The position numbers were made by a program, and so were the translations under genes. A stretch of DNA of 64,000 nt, taken from contig NC_090743.1 in the NCBI RefSeq assembly GCF_036898095.1, forward strand, positions 15,026,795 to 15,090,794, written 5' to 3'. The DNA comes from Palaemon carinicauda (lineage: Eukaryota > Arthropoda > Malacostraca > Decapoda > Palaemonidae). The stretch's first letter is position 1. Each line of letters opens with the position of its first letter. This document shows, piece after piece, positions 18,693 to 29,759 of the stretch. Under the pieces are notes generated by a model. The model made no database searches, was not told where the DNA came from, and was given only the letters and a program-made list of their open reading frames with translations.

Positions 18693-20510
18693 GTGGGAGC
18701 CAGGCTAAACAACTTCTGGCAGGCCTGGGAGAAGAAGGGATCGAACCCTTGGTCCGTACTTCTCCTAAAGGAAGGATACAAAATTCCGTTTATATCAAAG
18801 CCTCCTTTAGCCGTAGATCCTGTGGATCTTTCGCCCAAGTACAAGAGGGAACCGAAGAGGCAAGCCATGCACCTTCAAGTGTCGCTTCTGCTCGAAAAGG
18901 GAGCGCTAGAAAGGGTGCGGGATCTGGAGTCTCCAGGGTTTTACAACCGCTTGTTCCTAGTTCCCAAGAGTTCAGGGGAATGGAGACCGGTTCTGGATGT
19001 GAGCCCCCTCAACCGCTATGTCCAGAACTTGAAATTCACCATGGAGACCCAGAAGACTGTGCTGGCAGCTGTGAGGAAAGGCGACTGGATGGTATCATTG
19101 GACCTCCAGTACGCCTATTTCCATGTTCCGATTCATCCAAGCTGCAGACGTTATCTGAGGTTCGCATACAGGAAGGACGTCTTCCAGTTTCGAGCCTTAT
19201 GTTTTGCCCTCTGCACAGCTCCTCTGATCTTTACAAAACTAATGATGAATGTGGCGAGCATGCTGCACTCGAGGGGCATCAGAGCCTCCCTATACTTGGA
19301 CGATTGGTTGATAAGAGCTCCCTCGTTCGATCGCTGTTTGAAGGACCTTCAGTTGACCCTGGATTTGACAAAAGAATTGGGACTTCTAGTGAGTTCAAAT
19401 TAGTCACAGCTGACTCCATCCTAGAAGATCCTTTGTTTGGGGATGTAGATTCGGAGTCAGGATTTTCTGGCTTTTCCGTCGCCTGCAAGAGTTCAGTCAG
19501 CTCTTCTAAGGCTGGAGGTTTTTATGGAGAAGAAAGTCACTACGGTAAGGGAATGGATGAGTCTTCTGGGAACCCTCTTGTCTCTAGAGAAGTTTGTACC
19601 TCTGGGGAGATTGCACCTACACCCCCTTCAGTTCCACCTCAATGCTCATTGGAAAAGGGGAGACAATCTCGACAAGGAGAGTATTACCGTTACGAGTGCA
19701 ATCAGAACACATCTTCGATGGTGGAACAATGCTCACAAACTCAGAGAGGGCCTCTCGTTGGAGCAGAGGAACCCAGACCTCGTGTTGTTTTCAGACGCCT
19801 CAAATTCGGGGTGGGGAGCAACATTGGGAAGAAGAGAGATCTCAGGGCATTGGACAAAGGAGCAAAAGGCTCTTCATATCAATCAGAAGGAGCTTTTAGC
19901 GGTGGACTTAGCCCTCCAAGGATTCGAGGATCTGGTTCTGGACTAGGTGGTTCAGGTCAATGCGGACAGCACCACGGCCCTAGCGTACATAGCGAAGCAG
20001 GGGGGACCCACTCGAAGTCTCTGTACGAGTTAGCGAGATCTCTACTCCTTTGGGCAAAGGAAAGGAGGATTCTCTTATTGACTCGATTCATTCAAGGAGC
20101 CAAGAATGTGAGTGCGGACAGGCTCAGCTGGAGGGATCAAGTTCTGTTCACAGAATGGATGCTGCATCTGGATGTTTGCAAAAAGCTGTGGCGATTATGG
20201 GGTCGCCCTCTCATAGATCTCTTTGCAACCTCCAAGACAGAGACTGGGAACGTATTGCTCCCCAGTACCGAATCTAGAGGCAGCTCACATAGACGCGTTT
20301 CTGTTGGATTGGACACACATGGATGTTTACGCGTTTCCACCCTTCAAGATCCTATACAAAGTGGTGCAAAAGTTCGTATCTCACAAGGGGACCAGGATGA
20401 CTGTAATCGATCCTTTCTGGCCGTCGAGGGTCTGGTTCCCGGAGGTACTGGAGTGGATAGTGGACGTGCCGAGAAGCCCCCCGTTAAGAGCAGATCTCAG
20501 ACAGCCCCAT
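18693..20510 (+). pseudogene. reverse transcriptase, RNase H and Dam-like domain, C1
   Basis: RT lies in the +1 frame relative to gag, has no ATG near its start and is open upstream into the gag end, which suggests frameshifting or reinitiation. Motifs: GFYNRLFLVPKSSGEWRPVL, the catalytic MVSLDLQYAYFHVPIHP and LYLDDWLIRAP. A stop at 19401-19403 interrupts the palm/thumb junction. The frame goes on at 19524 with WMSLLGTLLSLEKFVPLGRL and RNase H FSDASNSGWGATL. A second stop is at 19944-19946. From about 20008 (a G6 run) the frame changes and continues with ARSLLLWAKE and the QGAKNVSADRLSW Asp motif. DLFATS is followed by another frame change to DAFLLDWTHMDVYAFPPF. The copy is inactive; the order of domains is that of DIRS1-like elements. 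Confidence 0.87.
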
Positions 20511-20519
20511 TTGGCAAGA

Positions 20520-21622
20520 AATCGCCAAAACCTCCGAGCTCTACATCTGACTGCCTTCAGACTATCGAAAGACTCGCAAGATCTAGAGGCTTTTCGAAGG
20601 AGGCAGCCAAGGCTATTGCAAGAGCAAGGAGAACATCTACCATTAGGGTGTATCAGTCCAAATGGGAGGTATTCAGAGAATAGTGTAGGGCTAACTCGGT
20701 GTCTTCGTCCAATACCTCTATAGCACAGATTGCTGACTTCTTTTTAGATCTGAGGAATAACCGTAACTTCTCTGTCCCGACAATTAAAGGATTTAGATGT
20801 TTGCTAGAAACTGTTTTCAGACATTGGAATCTGAATCTCTCCAACAATAAAGATTTGCAAGACCTACTTAGGTCTTTTGAAACATCTAATAGATGTCATC
20901 AGATATCACCAGCCTGGAACTTGGATGTAGTACTTAGATTCCTTATGAGCGACAGGTTCGAACCTCTGCACTCGGCTACTTTTAAAGATATGACTTTGAA
21001 GACCCTTTTCTTAGTGAGCTTGGCAACGGCTAAAAGAGTCAATGAGCTCCATGCTTTCAGCAAGAACATTGGATTCAGAAACGGAAGAGTGTTATGTTCT
21101 TTGCAGCAGGGTTTTCTGGCCAAGAATGAACTCCCTTCTCGGCCATGGCCCAAGTCTTTTGAAATTACTAATCTCTATGACATAGTGGACGATGAGGCAG
21201 AAAAAGTGCTCTGTCGTGTTAGAGCTTTAAGGATATATTTGGACAGAACAAAGAACTTGAGAGGCAGCTCGGAGGCGCTCTGGTGTGCAGTCAAGAAGCC
21301 CTCGCAGCCTATGTCGAAGAATGCTCTATCCTTTTTTATAGGGCTTTTAATTAGAGAAGCTCATTCACAGTGTAATGAGGCGGATCTTAGGCTGCGCAAG
21401 GTGAAGGCTCATGAAGTAAGAGCAGTGGCTACTTCAGTAGCTTTTAAACAAAATCGTTCTCTGCAAAGCATAATGGATGTGACTTTTTGGAGAAGTAAGT
21501 CTGTATTTACATCCCATTACTTAAAACAGGTTCAGACTCTTTATGAGGACTGCTACACTTTGGATCCATTCGTTGCTGCGAGTGCGGTAGTAGGTGAAGG
21601 ATCTACCACTACGTTCCCCTAA
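20520..21622 (+). pseudogene. tyrosine recombinase, C1, one premature stop
   Basis: Best-kept YR of the + strand elements. Frame 2 runs from far upstream (open since the gag stop except near 20683). DCLQTIERLARSRGFSKEAA and VYQSKWEVFRE lead to TAG at 20681-20683, where the other families have Trp. From 20699 to 21622 the frame is clean: SLATAKRVNELH (Arg I), FLAKNELPSRPW (hairpin region), KAHEVRAVATSVAFKQNR (H and R), and FWRSKSVFTSHYLKQVQ with the catalytic Tyr. A single nonsense change is therefore all that breaks the recombinase frame; C2 has the same stop. Confidence 0.88.
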
Positions 21623-21989
21623 ATCCTAATACCCGTTTCTTTCTCTTGGAACTTTGTAGTTTTATGGTTTTATGTGGAGATTGGTCGACAGTCTTCCGCA
21701 ATCTTTTGATTTGGTCAGGTGGTCATGTTGTTCCTTGAGAGTGCCCGGAACATGGGTATTGGTTGAGGTCCTGTCATGTTATAGGTTATGGCACCGTTTG
21801 ACAGCTCCTAGAGATCTTTAGCCCCCTGGGTGGACCGCTGGATCTTTTAAGGACAGTAGACAGAATGAGGCAGAGAACCATTGCAGTCTGTTTCCTTATC
21901 AGGTACGAACCGCTTATATTAGTTATGTGTAACTATTAAGTGAATTTTAAATCAAATTGTTGTCTCTGACCTGCCACCAAGGGTGTCAA

Positions 21990-22053
21990 TCAGCCATTCT
22001 TAAATAACCAGCGGGTAAGTTTTGTGTTTAAAAATGATATTTTCATAATAAAA
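21990..22053 (+). repeat. internal complementary region of C1, first part
   Basis: CCAGCGGGTAAGTTTTG is the inverse of the left end. An A5 run is followed by the inverse of the right end up to 22053, where D starts. The remainder is at 43802-43840. Confidence 0.85.
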
Positions 22054-22400
22054 TGATAAATTCGGAGATAATTTGCATTATTCCTAACCATACAAACCTT
22101 AGCTATTTACATAGGGTTTACTTTCGGCGTAGCTGAAATGACGAGCCATTAGATTTTAACAAGGGTTAAACTACCCCCGCGCTTAGGGGAGGGGTAGCTA
22201 GCTACCCCTCCCCCCCCACACACACCGGTGAGCTGCTTCACTTCATTTAGAGGTAGGACTTGTCTTGGGGGACAGGGCTGGCGGGCAAATATGTGTAAAT
22301 AGCTAAGGTTTGTATGGTTAGGAAAAATACAAATTATCTCCGAATTTGTCATTTGTTCCGTAACCGAAATACAAACCACGCTATTTACATAGGGTGACTT
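22054..22400 (-). repeat. right ITR and ICR of D1
   Basis: 22054-22290 is the inverse of the left ITR (seen in D2 at 43610-43801), including the GGGGTAGCTAGCTACCCC palindrome at about 22192-22208. The ICR at 22285-22400 joins a complement of the right end (GGTTTGTATGGTTAGG, CTCCGAATTTGTCA) to a complement of the left end (TTTGTTCCGTAACCGAAATA). Confidence 0.85.
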
Positions 22401-22872
22401 ACCCTTAGGCAGGGTGGAAAGTCCCCAGCCTTACTGGCTTTGGCTTACCCGGGGATTCAGAATCCGAGTGAGCAGCACTCGAGAAAAAGAGTCCCTGCAC
22501 CTCGCAAGTTTCTTGCTACGCAAGAAACGTGCGGCCTACATAAGTTGTGTGTGGAGAAATGAAGTGTGACTCGTCCTAGGAAGTTGACCTGAAGTCCTTT
22601 ATATGGAATTCTTGGCTAGGACATCCCAATACCACCTCGTCAGGGTATGGGGGACGCGACAGTATTATTCTTAATACTAGGAACACAAGGAAGCATGGTT
22701 TACCTGCAGAGGTTTGAGATCAGCTATGCAGAGACCCAGGATGCTGCATTCCCAAAGAGAGGGGAGGATGAAGAAAGAAGTAAGGGCCAGACATACTCTT
22801 TCATTCACGCAGACTAAAACCGGGTAACAGTGTCCTCAACCTTCTGCTACTTGTCCATTAAGGAGCCTGAGG
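22401..22872 (-). other. 3' untranslated stretch of D1
   Basis: Between the YR stop and the ICR. No coding potential recognised. D2 has the same sequence at 36219-36690. Confidence 0.6.
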
Positions 22873-23975
22873 TTAGACCAGCTGTTGTGCAGCCACCATA
22901 GGGCCGATAGAAAAAATATCGAGGCTCGTGTGGGTCACGTCCTGCAGGTAGTGGGCTGTGAAGGTCATTTGACGCTTCCAGACCCCAGCTTGTAGCACCT
23001 GCATCACAGAGAAGTTTCTCTTGAAGGCCAGGGACGTGGCGATGCCCGACATCATGTGCTCTAGGGCAACATGACGGAGGAGTGTCTGGATTCAAGGCAT
23101 GATGAATGGTCCGTCGAATCCAGGCTGAGATGGTATTCTTGGTGACCCTCCTCTTCGTCCTTCCCGTGCTCACAAACAGAGCTTGCACGCAGGGACGGAT
23201 TGCAGCTGTTCTCTTCAGATAAAGTCTCAGACTTCTTACTGGGCAAAGTAGCAGATGATCTGGGTCATCTGTTACGGAAAGGAGACTCGTAACCCTGAAG
23301 GAGTCGAACCATGGGTCCGGCACTCCAGGGTTCCGAGTCTTGGCAACAAACTCGGGGACGAACCTGAACGTTACCTCCCCCCATCCCCTTGAATAGGCGA
23401 TGTTGTTTGAGAGACCATGAAGTTCACTGACCCGCTTGGCCGAAGCCAGAGCGAGCAGGAATACCGTCTTCCAAGTCAGGTGTTGTTCAGAGGCCTGGCG
23501 TAATGGTTCGAACGGGGGTCTCTTTAGAGCCCTGAGGACCCGAACCACTTTCCATGGAGGAGGTCTCACTTCCGACTGAGGGCAGGTAAGCTCGTAGCTT
23601 CGTATGAGTAAGGAAAGTTCCAGCGAGGAGGAAATGTCTATTCCTTTCAGGCTAGGCTTAAGGCTGAGCGATAGCCTTTCACCGCCGAGACCGAAAGGCG
23701 CATTTCCTCCCGCAAATACAAGAGAAACTCCGCTATTGCTGGAATAGGGGCATCGAAGGGAGAGATACCCCTCCCATGACACCAACCACAGAAGACTCTC
23801 CACTTCGCCTGGTAGACCCCTGCGGATGACTTTCGCAGGTGTCGAGACATTCTTTCCACAACTTGTTGCGAAAAGATTCTCTCAGTGAGGAGACGCTGGA
23901 TAGTCTCCAGGCGTGAAGCCGAAGCGATGCTACGGCTTTGTGGAAGATGTTGCAATGTGGTTGTCTGAGTAGCTC
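22873..23975 (-). pseudogene. tyrosine recombinase, D1, catalytic Arg codon deleted
   Basis: N-terminal part: SRLETIQRLLTERIFSQQVV and VYQAKWRVFCGWCHGRG. A frame change occurs near 23650. The core reads WKTVFLLALASAKRVSELHG (Arg I), FVAKTRNPGVPDPW, CPVRSLRLYLKRT. At the HxxR box (23039-23057) two bases are missing: HDV is followed directly by GIATSLAFKRN in a new frame, so the second catalytic Arg is lost. The C-terminal piece has WKRQMTFTAHYLQDVTH with the Tyr. In this family the Dam-like tail (HHAEWFPDLLQLL) and YR N-terminus lie in one frame, unlike family 2 and 4. Confidence 0.83.
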
Positions 23976-24065
23976 GTGTCGTAGGGGAAGCTCTCGGGAG
24001 TTCCGTCAGGAGCTGCAGAAGGTCCGGGAACCACTCTGCATGATGCCATAGCGGAGCTATTAAGG

Positions 24066-25834
24066 TCATCGACAGGTTGACCGATACTGTAGTCTGGTCT
24101 TGTTGAGCACCCTTCTCATCAGACAGAACGGTGGGAAGGCGTAGACGTCGTTGTCCCACCGTTGTTGGAAGGCATCTTGCCAGAGTGCCTTGGGGTCCGG
24201 GACTGGGGAGTAGTACAGCGGCTGCTTGAAATTCAAGGCTGTCGCGAACAGGTCCACTGTCGGGGAACCCCACAAAGTCAGGACTTTGTTGGCTACTTGA
24301 GGATCCAAAGACCACTCGGTACTCACTATCTGCGAAGCTCTGCTCAGACTGTCGGCAAGCACATTCCTTTTGCCAGGAATGAAGCGAGCTGATAGACGTA
24401 TCGAGTGGACTTCGGTCCATCTCAGTATCTCTACTGCAAGATGGGATAGGTTTCGTGAAAAGGTACCTCCCTGCTTGGTGATATAAGCCACTACTGTGGT
24501 GTTGTCGCTCATCACCACCACGGAGTAGCCTGCCAGGGTCTGTTGGAACTGTTGAAGGGCCAGAAATACGGCCTTCATCTCTAGCAGATTGATGTGGAGG
24601 TACTTTTCTGATTCTGACCATAGGCCTGAGGCCCTCTGGTTCAGAACGTGGGCCCCCACCCTTCTTTTGATGCGTCCAAAAACAGCATCAAATCCGTGGG
24701 AAGGACGAGAAGATCCACTCCCTTTCGAAGGTTGTCGTCGGTCAGCCACCACCGCAGGTCCGTCCGTTCTGCAGGTCCTATCGAGACCAGAGAGTCCGGG
24801 GAATCGATGCCTTGATCCCACCGGGACTTGAGCCGCCACTGCAGAGATCTCATCCTGAGGCGGCCATTGGGAACTAGACGGGCCAAGGAGGCTAGGTGAC
24901 CTAAGAGACGTAAACAAGATTGGGCTGGAAGGACTTCTCGACTGAGGAAAGGCTCTGCAACCCTCCTCAGCCTTGCTATCCTGTCGTCTGATGGAAAGTC
25001 GTCGTGGAGAATGGTGTCTAATATCATGCCTAGATATACCAGTCGTTGTGTTGGGAGCAGAGAGGACTTCTTGAGATTTACCATGATCCCTAGATCTTGG
25101 CAAATTCCCAGAAGCCTGTCTCGGTGTCGAAGAAGGGTCGACTCCGAGTCTGCCAGGATCAGCCAGTCGTCCAGATAACGGAGGAGACGGATGCCGTTCC
25201 AGTGCGCCCACGAAGATATCAGTGTGATCACACTGGTGAACACCTGAGGTGCTGTGGAGAGACCGAAACGCAGCACCTTGAACTGGTAGATCTTGTTGTC
25301 TAGGCTGAATCTTAGGTACTTCCTGGAAGACGGATGGATTGGGATCTGGAAGTACGCGTCCTTCAGATCCAGTGTGCACATGAAGTCTTGCGGTCTCGCT
25401 GCAAGTCTGACTGTGTCTGCTGTCTTCATGCTGAACGAAGTTTGTTTGACAAACTTGTTCAGGGCTGAGAGGTCGATGACGGGTCTCCAGCCTCCAGACG
25501 CCTTCTTTACAAGAAAGAGTCGACTGAAGAAGCCTGGGGAGCCGTCTACGATCTCCTGGAGAGCATTCTTCTTGAGCATGGTCTCGACCTCTGCCCGAAG
25601 GGCTAGCCCCTTTGCCGATCCCATGGCATAGGAGCTCAACGACACTGGATTCACTGTCAGGGGAGGTTGAGATGTTATCAACGGGACGCGATATCCTTGT
25701 TCGATCACAGAGACCGTCCTGGAATCAGCCCCGTGTTGCTGCCACCTGTGCACGCAACTTTGCAGGCATCCCCCTACAGGTGGACACGCAGGGGGATTGC
25801 CAATCCTATCGTGCATCCCCCTACAGGTGGACAC
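24066..25834 (-). pseudogene. reverse transcriptase, RNase H and Dam-like domain, D1
   Basis: RT is open over 397 codons from 25834: VPLITSQPPLTVNP, GFFSRLFLVKKASGGWRPVI, FMCTLDLKDAYFQIPIHP, LRYLDDWLILADS and thumb GRLRMRSLQWRL. Both catalytic Asp pairs are kept. It stops in RNase H right after FLDASKEGWG (24641), where one base appears lost in a G run. The frame continues with GAHVLNQRASGLWSESEKYL, INLLEMKAVFLAL, VMSDNTTVVAYITKQGGTFS and GKRNVLADSLSRAS, then WGSPTVDLFATAL and YAFPPF. A second frame change near 24090 leads to HHAEWF. The RT half looks intact; RNase H would need a frame correction. The 47-bp duplication at 25779-25854 extends the N-terminus relative to D2. Confidence 0.86.
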
Positions 25835-25857
25835 GCAGGGGGATTGCCAATCCTAGC
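25764..25857 (-). repeat. 47-bp tandem duplication at the gag/RT junction of D1
   Basis: Two units containing CATCCCCCTACAGGTGGACA follow each other; D2 has one (39586-39632). This accounts exactly for the 47-bp offset change between the duplicated segments. Confidence 0.92.
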
Positions 25858-28800
25858 GTTTGCGGCCTCGGCCGCTTCTTCTAGGATTTCTGCCTCCCCT
25901 GGAGGACTTTCCGCCCTTCTTGTCTTTGACAGGAAAGGGCTGCTGTTTAGACACCTTGGTCTTAGCTGCCGGAGCCTGCTTCGGTGTCCTGCGAGGCTGC
26001 TGTTGCTGTTGAGGACCTGGAGGTTTGTAGGGCCTCTCAGCTGTCCGTTCTATATCCTTGGGCTCAAACAGGTTTCCTCCAAGGATGGAGGAATGTCTGA
26101 GCTTGCTGACATCCATAGCGGGGACCTTCGGGTGGAACCTCTCAGTCACCGCATCACAACGCTTTAGAATTGAGTTAGCCCACAGGTTAGTGACCTGGCG
26201 AGCCAAAAACTCGATGAAGCGCGTGCCCGAGAGGAGGAAGGTCTCCAGGGCCTTCCTATTGCTCTCCTTGGACAAGTCCTCAGAGTGCAATAGGATGCCC
26301 AGAGACCCTAGCCAGACATCCAGCCACGAAGTGGATTGCATGGCACACTTAGCGACTTTCTCTTGGCTTAGGATCTCCGACGCTGAGAATGTCACCTGCC
26401 GGGCATTGAGTTTCTCTAGAGAGAGACCCCTGGTGAGCTCTTCCACAGAGTGGTGGAGGGGAAGAGCTAAACAAGACTCCTCCATGATCTCGAAGTACCT
26501 CCTCTGCTAAACGCGAGGAGGTGGGAGGAGCTTGTTCCCGGCAGAAGAACGGCTGGAGGAGGCGAGCTTGGAAAGCTGACCCTCGACCTTGTCCCTGGCA
26601 CTCTTCACCCCCTGGGACCATGGCAGGGCTGCACTGGCCTTGGGGGGCTTCTGAATACCATAAACTTGGTCCAGGACCGTATCCTTGCCTTCGCGAGGGG
26701 CGGTCTCGGGGTCCTTAAAACTATTGAGTTGCCTCATTAGATTAAGGACCTGCCAGAAGGCATGCTCTGACTCGCGCTGCTCTCCTCCTTGTGGACTGGC
26801 AGCTAAGTCTCCTGTCCCCATTGGCTCTTCTTGGGGGGACCCGCGGACGTTCTCCCGGGGAATGGTTGGCTCTGGACGAATCCTCGAAGATGACTTGGGG
26901 ATCGTCTTTGAGTCCTTGGGCTCCCTCCTGGGAGGGATACAGGACTCTAGCAAAGAGGTCTGGAGGGTCCCTCCTACGCGAGACGTTTCTCTTCCTTGAG
27001 GTGGGGTTCCTCCCATTGCTGCTGTGGGAGAGTGCCTCACCTCGCTGGATTCTCCTGAGGACGGGAAAGGTTTGTGCGCAGGAGAAGGAGAAAACGCCTG
27101 CAAAGGGGAAGGGGCCTTCCCGACGGACCTCTTGGGAGCCAGCTTAACCCTGGGAGAAGTTACCGTGAAATCCACTCCTCTCCTTCTCTTCAGCGGGGGC
27201 GAGGGAGCCTTTGGTTTTAGTCCCAGGTCAGCGAGGGCTGGCTTCATAGCCTGCACGACTGCTTTCATCAGGGAACCAAACCAAGGCTGGCGGCTGACTG
27301 ACGCAGTGTTAGCGATTCCCGCTGGAGGGAAGGGGACCGGCTGATCCTTAAGAGTGGATACTACTGGGACTGCCTGAAATGAAGAAAGGGAAGAACAATG
27401 TTGCCTGGACCTCTCCGATGAATCTTGCTGCTCCTGGACGCGTGCTCGTCGCTTATGAGTTGGCGATCGCGAAGACGATCTGGAAGTACGTGGCGCCCGG
27501 CAACTCGCAAGGTTGGCCGCGCTGCGAAACCCGGAGGGAATTACGTTGGGGCTCGCGCGATGGCAAAACTGCTGGGTCGCGCGCGGGTGAGTGGGTGCGT
27601 GGACGCGCTGGCGAGGGGACGCGTGGGCGCGCAGGCGAAGGAGTGCGTGGATGCACAGGTGAGGGTGTGCGGGAGTTCCGGGACGATCGCTGGGGATCAG
27701 GAGAGCGATGGCGCGTAGGCGATCGGTGGAGCATAGGCGAGTGTAAGCGCGTTGGCGAGCGATGACGCGTTGGCAAACGATGACGCGTCGGGTGAGTAGG
27801 CGACCGACCGCGCACTGGCGAGTTAGCGCGTGGGCGAGTCGGTGACCTGTGGCGATCACATGCATGGGCACGTTCGCACACAGGCGAAGGATCGCGCGGG
27901 CGCGTTCGCACACAGGCGAAGGATCGCGCGGGCGCGTAGGAGATCGCTGACGCGTAGGATGGCACGCAGGAGCGCGGAGAGAAGTTGCCAACTGGGGCGC
28001 AGGGCCAGGCGCTTATGTGCTCGAGGGCGAATGCTCGTGGGCGGGCTCAGGAATCGACTCGTGGGCTCGCGGGCGCGCATGCACTTTAGAAGTGCGCACA
28101 GGAGAAAACGCACGGTGGTGCGCAGGCGGCGGTTGACGCGCAGAGGAACGGTGGCGAGGCAAAGGATCAATGTCCCTGCTTGCGCCCAGATCCGAAGGTC
28201 GTGGGCGCGTGGGCGAAGGTTGGCGCGCATCAGGAACTGGGCGCGCAGTAGTGCGCTGACGAGCAGGAGGTTGACGGCGCTCAGGAGACTGTTGACGAGC
28301 AGGAGGTTGACGGCGCTCAGGAGACTGTTGACGAGCAGCAGGAACAGAAGAGCGCTTGTGCGCAGGTGAACGCTTGTGCGCAGGTGAACGCTGGCGAGCA
28401 GGAGAGCGCTGGCGAGCAGGAGAGCGCTGACGAGCAGGAGAGCGCTGACGAGCAGGAGAGCGCTGGCGATCAGGAGAGCGCTGGCGAGAAGAGTCTGTAG
28501 ACTCATCCGCAGGAGAGCGCTGGCGAGCAGGAGAACGCAGAAGAGCGCTGGCAAGAAGAGTCAGGTGACTCTTCAGCAGGAGAGCGCTGACAAGCAGGAG
28601 GGCGCTGGCGATCAGAAGAGCGGTGGTGCTTGCGCGCTACTGAAGGGCGCACAGGTGAAACCTGGCGTGGAAGGGACTTACCCACATTGTGGGATAAGCC
28701 CTTCTGCCCCGAGGGGACCGGTGCTTGAATTAACAAGAATGATCTGGCAGGCGCAGGAGATCGCAAACGATCTGCGGAGAGGTCCAGTGATGTCACAGCC

Positions 28801-29653
28801 ACGGTCTGCTCCCGACGAGAAGAATCCTTTGCAGGGGACGATGAAGATGAAGACCCGAAGAGAAGGCGCTCCTAACTCCCTTGTAAGGAGAAGGAAGGCC
28901 TCGGCGGCGAAGAGGAGGGCGAGCCTTACGGCGAAGACGACCTCGAGGCAGGGTATCGCCGTCGTCGGTCCTCGGAAGAGGAGTCTCTGTTAGTGCACTC
29001 CCCCGAGGGGGAGGAACACCCGCAGGAGAGACCGTTGGACCCAGCTTCCCCCTCGAAGGATGTTCAGAGGGGGAACCTGAGCCTTCAGCAACATCCGCAA
29101 CAGCAGCAGCTGGGGTTTGACCCGACCCGTCGAACGCCTCTGCCACAACAACGTCGACAATAGCCAGAGGGTCTACCTCTGGTATTACCGGCGACTGTTG
29201 GACAACTGCCCCCAACTGGATCAGATCAAACAGGGCTTCCTTGGAGGGCGAGCCCTTAAGCCCCAAGGAAGCCCAAAGCTGGAAAAGATCATTGTTAGAT
29301 ACAGTTTGGTCATAATCAACAAAATCAATAATGTCCTCCCCCGGAGGAGGAGGGGGAGCTGCCTCGCTATGGGAGGCAACACCCTCTCCCGAACCCCGAG
29401 ATTGGGAAACAAAAGAAGGACCTACGCTACTACTCTGCGGCCTCTCGCGAGAGACCGAACGAGTGGGAGCTTCGGAGGAGGTTCGGGCAACGGAAGAAGA
29501 GTCCTTGGAGCCTTCCTTCCCCAAGGCAGTTCCTGAGGGAGAACGGTCTTGCTTAGAACTCTTCTTACGCCGCCGGGCAAACCTCTCCCACTGGGAGGTA
29601 GGCCACTCCCTACATTCCATACAAACATTATCACTTTCACACCGTTGACCTCG
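25853..29653 (-). pseudogene. gag-like ORF1, D1, with Arg/Ser repeat region and a premature stop
   Basis: The N-terminal piece starts in the cut zinc module (RGQRCESDNVCMECREW at the junction). It goes through an acidic/Pro part with EDIIDFVDYDQTVSNNDLFQ and a Pro-rich stretch to about 28793. An 18-bp repeat region (28370-28600) encodes PARQRS-type repeats and Arg-rich sequence in shifting frames. The C-terminal block (27991-25853) carries PWFGSLMKAVVQAMKPALAD, FWQVLNLMRQLNSF, and the conserved domain with CLALPLHHSVEELTRGLSLE and STSWLDVWLGSLGILL. A TAG at about 26508 interrupts it where D2 has CAG. The C-terminus is basic (KGGKSSRGGRNPRRSGRGRK). No enzymatic motif. By position it is the structural protein. 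Confidence 0.72.
28370..28600 (-). repeat. 18-bp minisatellite in D1 gag
   Basis: Units such as AGGAGAGCGCTGGCGAGC repeat with small changes and encode Pro-Ala-Arg-Gln-Arg-Ser on the minus strand. D1 has one unit more than D2. Confidence 0.85.
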
Positions 29654-29759
29654 CTTTGGTAATTTCCTTTTCAAATATTCTTGAAATCTTAATTATTTTG
29701 AGGTTATTTAGTTATTTTAACCTTTGTTATTGTTTAATTTTCTCTTGTCACTTTTCAAT

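Larger units (their letters stand above)
15609..22053 (+). mobile_element. DIRS-like element, family 2, copy C1 (main part)
   Basis: Left ITR 15609-15772, gag 15978-18670, RT/RNase H/Dam-like 18693-20510, YR 20520-21622, and an ICR from 21990 that breaks at 22053 where element D is inserted. The rest of the ICR and the right ITR are at 43802-44066. Without D and the duplication the element would be about 6.7 kb. The outer flanks are T5 on the left (15609-15613) and T5 on the right (about 44062-44066), equal to the A5 at the ICR centre (22030-22034). It is defective through several frameshifts and stops. Confidence 0.9.
15872..29653. repeat. tandem segmental duplication, first copy (13782 bp)
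   Basis: Contains C1 from its leader to its end and D1 up to the gag N-terminus. The second copy follows at once. Coordinate offsets step 13782, 13820, 13818, 13771, 13753 and are fully explained by a 38-bp gain, a 2-bp loss, a 47-bp loss and one 18-bp repeat unit lost in copy 2. Point differences are rare (roughly a few per kb or fewer by eye). Confidence 0.92.
22054..29653 (-). mobile_element. DIRS-like element, family 3, copy D1, 5' end cut by duplication
   Basis: Read on the minus strand: gag 29653-25853, RT/RNase H 25834-24066, YR about 23975-22873, ICR 22400-22285, right ITR 22290-22054. The left ITR and the first part of the gag zinc module are missing because the tandem duplication junction (TCG at 29651-29653) cuts the element. 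It sits inside the ICR of C1. Internal defects are shared with D2 apart from a few later changes. Confidence 0.88.

Noticed and set aside
18693..21622. RT plus tyrosine recombinase as an integron, phage or retron locus
   Set aside because: RT carries RNase H and a Dam-like domain, ends are inverted repeats with an ICR, and the surroundings are eukaryotic; this is a DIRS element.
27385..28369. Arg/Gly-rich ORFs on the + strand
   Set aside because: They are antisense to the Arg/Ser repeat of family-3 gag; same for 41150-42140.
28370..28600. Regular short repeats as a CRISPR array
   Set aside because: Units follow each other directly with no unique spacers, and the DNA is eukaryotic and part of a gag gene.
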